Source of the DNA: Candidatus Saccharimonadota bacterium
GTDB lineage: Bacteria > Patescibacteriota > Saccharimonadia > Saccharimonadales > Saccharimonadaceae
DNA length: 5,220 bases
Direction: 5' to 3'
NCBI GenBank assembly: GCA_028289095.1
Contig: JAQGGY010000048.1
Span: 1 to 5,220 of the forward strand
The position numbers and the translations under genes were made by a program. The notes under the pieces are model-generated. The model saw nothing but the letters and a program-made list of their open reading frames with translations. It searched no databases and had not been told where the DNA came from. Below are positions 1 through 5,220 of the stretch, in pieces. Position 1 is the stretch's first letter. Each line of letters starts with the position of its first letter.

Positions 1-246
1 TTCGTATTAATTGGTCGTGGCATTTACGCACTAGACAATTGGGGATTCAGTAAGGGAACTGTCGCTGATATCATTACTGATGTCCTAAAAGACGCCAAAG
101 AACCTTTGCACCGTGACGAAATCGTCAAACGCGTCTTGAAAAGCCGCCAAGTAAAAGAAACGACTATTCTGTTAAATCTGCAAAGTAAAACACAGTTCAA
201 ACGCGTTGCAAAAGCAACTTACGCACTGGACGCAGTCGCTAAATAG
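1..246 (+). CDS. C-terminal end of a DNA-binding protein with tandem HARE-type winged helices (5' partial)
   Basis: Frame 1 is open from the window edge to TAG at 244-246 and gives the last 81 residues of a longer protein. Residues about 20-77 fit a HARE-HTH fold (the winged helix of the RNA polymerase delta subunit and restriction-linked proteins): a first helix around VADIITDVLKDA, then PLHRDEIVKRVL, then a wing ending FKRVAKATYALD. The first residues, FVLIGRGIYALD, repeat the same wing pattern (F-x-x-I/V-G/A-x-x-x-Y-A-L-D), so the end of a second such domain lies just upstream. Proteins of CPR bacteria that I recall with this ending often carry sigma-70 region 4-like helices further upstream, so a role in transcription is plausible. 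The N-terminal part is outside the window, so the exact function is not shown. The fold call is fairly secure, the sigma-like link is inference. Confidence 0.75.
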   Translation, partial: FVLIGRGIYALDNWGFSKGTVADIITDVLKDAKEPLHRDEIVKRVLKSRQVKETTILLNLQSKTQFKRVAKATYALDAVAK

Positions 247-252
247 CCACCC

Positions 253-281
253 TTGCAAAGAGGACGGGCAAGTGAGACAAT
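253..281 (+). promoter_or_regulatory. Possible extended -10 promoter for the ATPase gene
   Basis: TTGCAA at 253-258 and GACAAT at 276-281 are separated by 17 bases. The -10 box is preceded by TGA (273-275), which makes it an extended -10 (TGn). Each hexamer matches 4 of 6 consensus bases. The predicted start near 288 leaves a leader of only about five bases before the ATG at 293. This would explain why the purine-rich AAAGAGGA (257-264) lies too far upstream to act as a ribosome binding site. The site lies in the 46-base gap after the upstream gene, and read-through from that gene is equally possible. Confidence 0.3.
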
Positions 282-292
282 AAACAGTAGTT

Positions 293-3268
293 ATGGATGT
301 ACTCTTGTGGGTTATTAATCTGTTGTTGCAATGGTACATTTGGTTGCCAGCTGTACTTGTCTTAGCGTACCTCACGTGGAAAAATAACCAGGTCGCAGAA
401 TCGGTCAAATCGATCGAAAGCGTTCTGCTTGTTTTAGAAATTCCAAAGGCAAATGACAAGTCTGAACTTGCCGCCGAACAGCTATTCGCCAGCTTGCATG
501 GTATCCTTCGCGATAAAGACGAGTTGAAGCAGACAAACGGCATCCAAGAACATCTTAGTTTTGAAATCGCCTCTGTTAATGGTCAGATCCGTTTTTACAC
601 ATGGGTCCCAAAAACATTGCAAAGTTTTGTCGAAGGACAGATTTATTCACAATATCCAACTGTTCAAATCCATGAAGCACCCGAAGATTACGTAGCGCAC
701 GAGCGCCAGCACAGCGTTGTGTACACCTCTGAAATTACACTGTCTGACAGTGAATTTTTGCCGATTAAAACCTTTCAAAGCTTCGAAGTTGACCCTTTGG
801 CTGGTATTACTGGCACACTCGCGAAACTAGAGTCGACGGGCGAAGAATTGTGGGTACAAGTCTTGACGCGCCCAATTGCAGATTCATGGCAAAAACAATC
901 CGACAGTTGGATTAAATCTGTTAAAAATGGCAGCAGTAATCCTTTCGCTCTATTCACAGGAGAGGGTGGGGGATTCAAGTGGATGGGAATGCTTCTTGAA
1001 GCGCTATGGAAACCGCCAGAACAGGGCACAGGCGGCGCAGCTGCACCAAAGGAATTATCCGAGCGCGATAAAACGCGTCTTGCCGAAGCTGAAAAAAAGG
1101 CAACTAAATTAGGCTACCAGGTGAAAATTCGCATGGTATACCTTGGTGAAAGCCAAACAAACGCAAAGCTACGCATGCAAGCAATCGTCGGAACTTTTAA
1201 GCAATTCAACAGTACAAACTTGAACGGCTTTAAAATGACGAGTGGCAGTTTTGAAAAAAAAGACATCGCCAACTATCGAAACAGGCTATTTATTGATCGT
1301 GGCTTTATTTTAAACATCGAAGAGCTCGCCAGTGTCTTTCACTTGCCACACACTAACGTAGAAACTCCTAATATCGTATGGGCTAGCAACAAAACTGCCG
1401 AACCACCAGCAAAACTACCTGTTATTTCTGGAAACGAAGCAATAGATGAAAATATCAGCGCATTCGGATTAACAAATTTCCGCGGCATGAAACACCAATT
1501 CGGCATGCTTCGGTCAGACCGCAGCCGTCACGTTTACATTATCGGACAGACTGGTGCGGGTAAATCCGGTACACTCGAGTTGTTTGCGTTATCTGATATT
1601 TTTCATGGTCAAGGTTATGCGATTATTGACCCGCACGGTGACTTTGCCGTCGACAATATGCGCTTTATCCCGGAATCACGCATGAAAGATGTCGTGTATT
1701 TTAATCCGGCTGACACAGCATTCCCATTAGGATTTAATCCGCTCGAAGTAACAGATCCCGCACATAAAACCAACATTAGCTCCGAAGTCATTGGCGTACT
1801 AAAACGTATGTTCGGCGAGTCGTGGGGGCCACGCTTGGAATACATTCTTCGTTATACCATCCTGGCACTCCTTGATCGTCCTGAAACGACCATGCTTGAT
1901 ATTACCCGCATGCTCACCGACAAGAAATTCCGCGAAGATACACTTAGTTACTGCAAAGACACTGTCGTCATGCAGTTCTGGCGCGTCGAATTTGCCAGTT
2001 GGAACGACAAGTTCGTTGCCGAGGCAATCGCCCCTGTCCTAAACAAAGTCGGCGCCTTTACCGCCAACCCGATTATCCGTAACATCATCGGGCAGCCTAA
2101 GAGTACCTTCAATATCAGGCAGATCATGGATGAAGGTAAAATCCTGATCGTTAACCTATCAAAAGGTCTTGTAGGCGAAGATAACGCATCAATCCTTGGC
2201 GCCTTCCTGGTCACAAAAATACAGCTGGCCGCTATGTCACGCTCGGATATTCCAAAGATCGAAGACCGCCGTCCATTCTATCTGTACGTGGATGAGTTCC
2301 AAAACTTTGCCACCGATAGTTTTGCAACCATTCTATCAGAAGCCCGTAAATATGGACTAAACCTAACCGTCGCCAACCAATACATTTCACAGATGAGTGA
2401 CACCGTACGGGACGCTGTGTTTGGTAACGTCGGTACAATGATTTGTTTCCGTGTATCGGCCGACGACGCACCAATCCTATCTAAACAGTTCGAACCGCAG
2501 TTTGAACCAACCGACCTATTGCAAATGCACAACCGTAATTTCATTATCAATATGGTAATCAAGGGCGAGAAATCACCGGCATTTAGTGCTTCAACGTTGA
2601 CATTACCTCCGCCGCAAACAGACAATAGCCAACAAATTATCGAGAACACGCGCCGTAATTACAGCCGTAGCCGCGCGGATGTGGAAAAGGAAATAGCCGA
2701 GGCTATTCAACCACCACAACACCTACAGGCAAAAAAACCCCCTCAGTCAGCAGCCCAGGCGAAACAGTGGCCGATCAATGCCCAAACGCAAACAGTCACT
2801 CCTAACCGAATCGTCTTCAAGACTGATGATAGCAAGCCCGCGCCAGCACCACATACAGCACGGCCGCCAGCGGCAGTACGCCCTGCAGCAGCACCACGAC
2901 CTACCGAATCCGCTGGAGCACCCACATCCACCCCTAGCCAACAGAGAAGTGAAGATAGCGGCTCAGCACCAGAAAAGAAAAAGCGTACACGCACTCGCAA
3001 ACGCAAACCCGCCACGGCTCCACAAGAGGGCAGTGAGCGTACTGAACGTTCTGAACATCCTGCAGCTACTAACGATCCTGCCGTACGTCCAGAGAGGGCA
3101 GAGCAGCCCCACGCGCCACATCACCGTGCCGCATCGACCGACGAACAGGGAAGCCGCCACTCTCCACAAGGAAAAGAAGCCACTCCTCACGAAGCTCCAC
3201 GCGAGCACACACTCGCACCAAAGCCTGCGCCAAAACCCCATGACGAAACAATACTTCGCCTCCGTTAA
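293..3268 (+). CDS. Membrane-anchored VirD4/TrwB-like type IV secretion ATPase with a long disordered tail
   Basis: This 991-residue protein belongs to the coupling-protein/HerA-like P-loop ATPases, which move DNA or protein through a type IV secretion channel using ATP. Residues about 3-28 are one hydrophobic segment that should anchor it in the membrane. Residues about 60-350 form an N-terminal domain I do not recognise. The ATPase core spans about 385-780: Walker A GQTGAGKS at 418-425, an IIDPHGDF motif at 444-451 typical of this group, Walker B FYLYVDEFQNF at 662-672 and an ANQYISQM motif at 694-701. From about 780 to the end the chain is rich in Pro, Ala, Gln and charged residues, with a basic cluster at 894-906, and looks disordered. 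ATG 293 is the first usable start, because an in-frame TAA lies at 281-283. It has no well-spaced Shine-Dalgarno. No VirB-type partner genes are visible. The family is secure; the cargo (DNA, protein or pilus-related) is unknown. Confidence 0.9.
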   Translation: MDVLLWVINLLLQWYIWLPAVLVLAYLTWKNNQVAESVKSIESVLLVLEIPKANDKSELAAEQLFASLHGILRDKDELKQTNGIQEHLSFEIASVNGQIRFYTWVPKTLQSFVEGQIYSQYPTVQIHEAPEDYVAHERQHSVVYTSEITLSDSEFLPIKTFQSFEVDPLAGITGTLAKLESTGEELWVQVLTRPIADSWQKQSDSWIKSVKNGSSNPFALFTGEGGGFKWMGMLLEALWKPPEQGTGGAAAPKELSERDKTRLAEAEKKATKLGYQVKIRMVYLGESQTNAKLRMQAIVGTFKQFNSTNLNGFKMTSGSFEKKDIANYRNRLFIDRGFILNIEELASVFHLPHTNVETPNIVWASNKTAEPPAKLPVISGNEAIDENISAFGLTNFRGMKHQFGMLRSDRSRHVYIIGQTGAGKSGTLELFALSDIFHGQGYAIIDPHGDFAVDNMRFIPESRMKDVVYFNPADTAFPLGFNPLEVTDPAHKTNISSEVIGVLKRMFGESWGPRLEYILRYTILALLDRPETTMLDITRMLTDKKFREDTLSYCKDTVVMQFWRVEFASWNDKFVAEAIAPVLNKVGAFTANPIIRNIIGQPKSTFNIRQIMDEGKILIVNLSKGLVGEDNASILGAFLVTKIQLAAMSRSDIPKIEDRRPFYLYVDEFQNFATDSFATILSEARKYGLNLTVANQYISQMSDTVRDAVFGNVGTMICFRVSADDAPILSKQFEPQFEPTDLLQMHNRNFIINMVIKGEKSPAFSASTLTLPPPQTDNSQQIIENTRRNYSRSRADVEKEIAEAIQPPQHLQAKKPPQSAAQAKQWPINAQTQTVTPNRIVFKTDDSKPAPAPHTARPPAAVRPAAAPRPTESAGAPTSTPSQQRSEDSGSAPEKKKRTRTRKRKPATAPQEGSERTERSEHPAATNDPAVRPERAEQPHAPHHRAASTDEQGSRHSPQGKEATPHEAPREHTLAPKPAPKPHDETILRLR

Positions 3269-3281
3269 ACCTACGTACGGA

Positions 3282-3311
3282 CTATTAAAATCATACCTGC
3301 CAGTCTACAAT
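3282..3311 (+). promoter_or_regulatory. Weak candidate promoter for the cupredoxin-like gene
   Basis: TACAAT at 3306-3311 matches the -10 consensus at five of six bases. Only a poor -35 is present 18 bases upstream (CTATTA, 3282-3287). A transcript from here would start near 3318 and carry a 40-base leader that includes the ribosome binding site. No terminator is seen between the ATPase stop and this point, so the gene may also be co-transcribed from upstream. Confidence 0.25.
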
Positions 3312-3345
3312 AAGTGTATCGACATCTAGTGTCATAGTAAAAATC

Positions 3346-3352
3346 AAGGGGG
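3346..3352 (+). promoter_or_regulatory. Shine-Dalgarno sequence of the cupredoxin-like gene
   Basis: AAGGGGG lies five bases before ATG 3358 and fixes that start. It is the only well-placed ribosome binding site at any of the three gene starts visible in this window. Confidence 0.75.
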
Positions 3353-3357
3353 TAATT

Positions 3358-3813
3358 ATGAATAAACAAACACTTATTGGCGTCATTATTGCAGCAAGTG
3401 TCGTCCTACTCGGCACGGTGGCTTATATGATGACTCGGCAGCAACCAGCAGCTGACAACACGACAACGATTGACGATACAAGTCAGGTGCCAACTGAAGA
3501 CAAAACGTCTAATACTCAGGTACACGATAGTGAAGTGGCATCAGCCGCAAAAATCACGTATACCGATGACGGATTCAGCCCTAGTACGTTGACTGTCAAA
3601 AAAGGCTCTACGATTACCGTAAAGAACGATTCATCCGTTGACGTGATGTTTTCTTCGGCTGATCACCCTGTCCACCAACAGCAGCCAGAGCTTAACATGA
3701 AGACTTTAAGGCCAGGTGAGTCGGGAACGATCACTGTTACTAAAGTTGGCTCATGGGGCTACCACGACCACATAGACGAGTCTATGACTGGTATGATCAT
3801 CGTTACCGAATAA
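3358..3813 (+). CDS. Anchored cupredoxin-like protein without the copper-ligand cysteine
   Basis: The 151-residue product has a hydrophobic segment at about 5-24 followed by MMTRQQ. It is either an uncleaved anchor or a signal peptide; there is no lipobox cysteine. Residues about 27-64 are a Thr/Asp/Ser-rich linker. Residues about 65-150 fit a small cupredoxin beta-sandwich: ITYTDDGFSPSTLTVKKGSTITVKN, then H103 and H106 on a loop, then RPGESGTI, then the loop GSWGYHDHIDESMTG before the last strand. In type 1 copper proteins this last loop usually reads C-x2-H-x4-M. Here H138 and M143 keep the spacing, but Y135 stands in the cysteine position, and the whole protein lacks cysteine. H103 or H106, H136, H138 and M143 could still bind a metal outside the membrane, as a non-blue site. 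The domain should face the cell exterior. It lies 89 bases after the ATPase gene and ends in a strong terminator. The fold is fairly secure; metal and role are inference. Confidence 0.85.
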   Translation: MNKQTLIGVIIAASVVLLGTVAYMMTRQQPAADNTTTIDDTSQVPTEDKTSNTQVHDSEVASAAKITYTDDGFSPSTLTVKKGSTITVKNDSSVDVMFSSADHPVHQQQPELNMKTLRPGESGTITVTKVGSWGYHDHIDESMTGMIIVTE

Positions 3814-3829
3814 ATACCACGGAGTTGAT

Positions 3830-3860
3830 AAAAGAGGCGAGCCTAGTGTCCGCCTCTTTT
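3830..3860 (+). terminator. Intrinsic terminator after the cupredoxin-like gene
   Basis: AAAAGAGGCG (3830-3839) and CGCCTCTTTT (3851-3860) form a perfect 10-base-pair stem around an 11-base loop, 17 bases after the stop codon. The 3' arm ends in four T. Because the other arm begins with AAAA, the element can also stop transcripts from the minus strand. It marks the boundary between the plus-strand block and the minus-strand genes on the right. Confidence 0.9.
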
Positions 3861-4315
3861 AATATGCCATGATAATCACCGAAAACGTGCTCGACACAGA
3901 ATAGAACAAAAATAGAACATCTTATGCATGGTTGCGTGTGGCGTATTTGCGGTTACGGCATGCACAGCAGGATTCGGGCATTAACGCATGAAACCGTCCA
4001 AATCCTAACAAAACGCAGACGAACAATGATTCAGGAGTTGACGAGCAAAAGAGAAGCCGTAAATAAAATATATAATGTAACCACGGGGAATAATCAACCA
4101 AACATACGTGAATGTAATGATATAGAGTATATAATCACGATATAGATTATGGGTCGTACAATATATCGTGTGCAATTGTCAAGTGTCGCACAATACTACT
4201 TAATTATCGTTTACAAGCGACTAATCAACTTAACTTGCAATTTACCATAACGTTAGATGCTTTGTCAAAAAAGATATTTAGGAATAAGCATACTGACAAC
4301 GAATAATAGGGACGT
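3861..4315. other. Long intergenic stretch with short repeats, no convincing gene
   Basis: About 455 bases lie between the terminator and the stop codon of the minus-strand membrane protein gene. Only a 73-codon open frame at 3924-4145 is present. It has no ribosome binding site and an unremarkable composition, so I do not call it. The stretch holds a direct repeat AATAGAACA (3900-3908 and 3911-3919), a perfect TATAAT (4071-4076, plus strand, no good -35), the direct repeat GATATAGA (4119-4126 and 4139-4146), the near-repeat TCGTACAATA / TCGCACAATA (4154-4163 and 4186-4195) and interlocked inverted repeats at 4131-4169. Near 4257-4299 the pairs ATGCTT/AAGCAT and TTGTCA/TGACAA also interlock. 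On the minus strand a T6 run (4268-4273) after a weak AT hairpin is a poor candidate terminator for the membrane protein gene. Confidence 0.6.
4131..4169. repeat. Interlocked inverted repeats, possible pseudoknot or operator
   Basis: ATAATC (4131-4136) pairs with GATTAT (4145-4150), leaving the 8-base loop ACGATATA (4137-4144). That loop is fully complementary to TATATCGT (4162-4169). The two pairings are compatible in RNA as an H-type pseudoknot: with one pair left open, the first connecting loop is one base and the last is 11 bases (4151-4161). In DNA the same symmetry (CACGATATA / TATATCGTG, arms of nine bases with a 17-base gap) could be a protein-binding site. The stems are mostly A-T, so stability in RNA would be modest. 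Confidence 0.35.
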
Positions 4316-4645
4316 TTAGTTTATCCTCCGCTCATAACCATCTACTCTCGCCTCGGATTCACTACAGAAATAATTGTCAAAATACATATTCATAGCTATA
4401 GGGGGCTTATAGTTCAAATCACTCGACATATAATAATATTTCTGCGATGGCGACGTTTTGAAGCTCGGACTAGTATATGCGATTACTGGTTTTTGCCAGC
4501 CGCAATCTATGTACGACGCCGCGTATCCCGTCCAACCCGTAAAACTAAGCCAAAGATATATAATCAACAAACCGATGCAAAAAAGGACGCCAAAAAACCA
4601 CTTTGGAAGTTTAAAAGCTTTGTTTTTAGATATCGAGCGGACCAT
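4316..4645 (-). CDS. Small membrane protein of unknown function
   Basis: This 109-residue product begins with a basic stretch (RSISKNKAFKLPK), followed by one strongly hydrophobic helix at about 17-35. After it comes a Tyr/Ser-rich domain of about 70 residues with C48 (YIDCGW) and C94 (NYFCSESEA), which could form a disulfide if the domain lies outside the cell. The positive N-terminus predicts N-in, C-out topology. The ending F-C-S-E-x-E-A-x-x-x-G-Y resembles the ends of small anchored proteins I recall from Saccharibacteria, but I cannot name a family. ATG 4645 sits at the predicted transcription start of a TATAAT promoter, so the message is probably leaderless; there is no Shine-Dalgarno. 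The overlapping plus-strand open frame (4458-4826) lacks such coherent features. The gene lies alone, 221 bases from the HEPN gene in the same direction. I am fairly sure it is real; the function is unknown. Confidence 0.65.
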   Translation of the reverse strand: MVRSISKNKAFKLPKWFFGVLFCIGLLIIYLWLSFTGWTGYAASYIDCGWQKPVIAYTSPSFKTSPSQKYYYMSSDLNYKPPIAMNMYFDNYFCSESEARVDGYERRIN

Positions 4646-4652
4646 TAAACGT

Positions 4653-4658
4653 ATTATA
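4653..4658 (-). promoter_or_regulatory. -10 box giving a leaderless message for the small membrane protein
   Basis: The minus strand reads TATAAT here, a perfect -10. Counting seven bases on places +1 at 4646 or 4645, the latter being the A of the start codon. No recognisable -35 is found at 16-18 bases. The surrounding 9-mer GTATTATAC (plus strand, 4651-4659) recurs exactly 40 bases away at 4691-4699, where it again contains a minus-strand TATAAT, so a second upstream start is possible. Confidence 0.45.
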
Positions 4659-4710
4659 CATGAATTCGCTGATGCTTGGTGGATGTGCCGGTATTATACG
4701 ACCACAGAGA

Positions 4711-4833
4711 AGGGGGGTGTACTCTATAAAAGTATGTTAAGTGTTCTGGTTTCAAGTAGCCCCTGCGCGCCTATAGGCGCCCGTGGCTTGTCGAAAGTAG
4801 GGAAGGTCTTTCGGCTGCTAGTCTAAGGCTAGT
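4711..4833. ncRNA. Possible structured small RNA or leader element (strand undecided)
   Basis: Several hairpins follow each other. GCGCC (4767-4771) and GGCGC (4776-4780) enclose TATA, in a perfect 14-base palindrome (4767-4780). This sits inside a second pairing, AGCC (4758-4761) with GGCT (4785-4788). GTCGAAAG (4790-4797) pairs with CTTTCGGC (4808-4815), eight pairs with one G-T, around a 10-base loop. AGGGG (4711-4715) can pair with CCCCT (4760-4764) as an alternative to the inner fold. The 62 bases at 4757-4818 contain 39 G or C, against an AT-rich background. A direct repeat GCTAGT follows at 4817-4822 and 4828-4833. I match it to no known RNA family, and a protein-binding or recombination site is an alternative. 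Confidence 0.3.
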
Positions 4834-4866
4834 GTAACACACCACAACTTCAAAATTCCTAGACAC

Positions 4867-5220
4867 CTAGCTCTCATTAGCTGCTTTTAAGGCTAACCTT
4901 TCTGATCTAGCTTTTCTTTCAAGGTTTCTGAATGTTCTCGCTCTTGCTTTAATTTTTTGTTTCATATGCATATTTTTGTACTGCTCGCCATCATACCCGC
5001 CGCTCAAAATTACATCATCCAGCTTTGCTAATATTCCCGGATCATCAAGGAAAAGCTTGAGGATAAATCTATTCATCTTAATTAGTTCAGCGTTCGCCTC
5101 ATACAAATTAAAGCCATACTCTTCTTTTAATTTTTTGTGTATTTTTCTACGTAGGGTGTCGTTCGAGTGTACGATCGCGCTTCTTAATTCATAGGATAGT
5201 TTAAGAAAGTTATACTCTAG
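4867..5220 (-). CDS. C-terminal part of an Apea-like HEPN-domain protein, probable RNase (cut by the window edge)
   Basis: The minus-strand frame is open from the right window edge to TAG at 4869-4867, giving the last 117 residues. Near the visible start it reads YELRSAIVHS, which carries R-x4-H (Arg codon 5184-5182, His codon 5169-5167). This is the active-site motif of HEPN domains, and the Y-x-L-R-S-x-I-V-H form is typical of the Apea-like branch. The following helices (KIHKKLKEEYGFNLYEANAE, then LIKMNRFILKLFLDDPGIL and DDVILSGGYDG) fit the rest of that fold. A basic tail of about 33 residues (KQKIKARARTFRNLERKARS) ends the protein. HEPN proteins commonly cleave RNA and occur in antiviral defence, toxin-antitoxin and stress systems; which applies here depends on the N-terminal part, which is missing. 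A TTG at 5106 is an in-frame codon and not the likely start, because the HEPN motif lies upstream of it. Confidence 0.75.
   Translation of the reverse strand, partial: LEYNFLKLSYELRSAIVHSNDTLRRKIHKKLKEEYGFNLYEANAELIKMNRFILKLFLDDPGILAKLDDVILSGGYDGEQYKNMHMKQKIKARARTFRNLERKARSERLALKAANES

Larger units (their letters stand above)
4646..4866. other. Intergenic stretch with the promoter of the membrane protein gene, no coding gene
   Basis: These 221 bases separate two minus-strand genes. The left end holds the promoter of the small membrane protein gene. The right two thirds hold a GC-rich, hairpin-forming block. No open frame here shows coding features, and no tRNA, SRP RNA, RNase P RNA or tmRNA hallmarks were found on either strand. 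No clear terminator with a T-run follows the stop codon of the HEPN gene. Confidence 0.5.

Noticed and set aside
252..272. CTTGC/GCAAG hairpin as terminator of the first gene
   Set aside because: The stem has only five pairs and no T-run follows it.
172..543. Minus-strand open frame across the first gene's end and the ATPase start
   Set aside because: It lies opposite two strongly supported plus-strand genes and shows no domain features.
2778..3329. 183-codon open frame overlapping the ATPase tail in another plus frame
   Set aside because: It is a shadow of low-complexity Pro/Ala/Gln codons. It is rich in His, Gln and Pro with no domain. The short ATG frame at 3240-3329 within it also has no ribosome binding site.
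3924..4145. 73-codon plus-strand open frame in the intergenic stretch
   Set aside because: There is no ribosome binding site and no leaderless promoter at its start, its composition is unremarkable, and its end runs into the inverted-repeat region.
4750..4820. tRNA, SRP RNA, RNase P RNA or tmRNA in the GC-rich hairpin block
   Set aside because: No T-loop, no SRP tetraloop region, no RNase P or tmRNA end signatures were found on either strand.
4458..4826. 122-codon plus-strand open frame opposite the small membrane protein
   Set aside because: It runs opposite a better-supported gene and through the hairpin block, and shows no membrane segment, domain or ribosome binding site.
4976..5194. 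72-codon plus-strand open frame opposite the HEPN gene
   Set aside because: It is antisense to the HEPN fold, which has a recognisable motif and helices.
1..5220. CRISPR array, insertion sequence or origin of replication
   Set aside because: No regularly spaced long repeats, transposase, terminal inverted repeats or DnaA-box clusters were seen.

Overview
The window looks like a piece of a small-genome bacterium, most likely from the Candidate Phyla Radiation (Patescibacteria), with Saccharibacteria as first guess. This rests on family style and not on a database match: a transcription-factor-like protein ending in tandem HARE-type winged helices, a long membrane-anchored VirD4/TrwB-like ATPase with a disordered tail, and a small anchored cupredoxin-like protein whose metal loop has no cysteine. 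All five genes end in TAA or TAG and none is interrupted by TGA, so the window cannot separate the standard code from a UGA-recoded one.

Left part (1-3860, plus strand). The window opens in the 3' end of a DNA-binding protein gene (1-246). After 46 bases comes a 991-residue type IV secretion coupling-type ATPase (293-3268), with an N-terminal membrane anchor, Walker A and B motifs and a Pro/Ala-rich basic tail. After 89 bases comes a 151-residue anchored cupredoxin-like protein (3358-3813), the only gene here with a clear Shine-Dalgarno sequence. A near-perfect intrinsic terminator (3830-3860) closes the block.

Right part (3861-5220). Composition turns more AT-rich, genes switch to the minus strand and non-coding space grows. 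The stretch 3861-4315 holds no convincing gene but contains short repeats and an interlocked pair of inverted repeats that could fold as a pseudoknot. A 109-residue small membrane protein (4645-4316, minus) starts right at the predicted transcription start of a TATAAT promoter. The stretch 4646-4866 has no gene but holds a GC-rich block with hairpins that could be a small RNA. The window ends in the C-terminal part of a HEPN-domain protein (minus, running off the right edge) with an R-x4-H motif of the Apea-like HEPN kind, a family linked to RNA cleavage and defence.

The left block reads as an expression unit for cell-envelope functions. The right part reads as an accessory region. No complete new system is visible. 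The best leads are the HEPN gene with its unexplored neighbours, the two structured non-coding stretches, and the cysteine-less cupredoxin.
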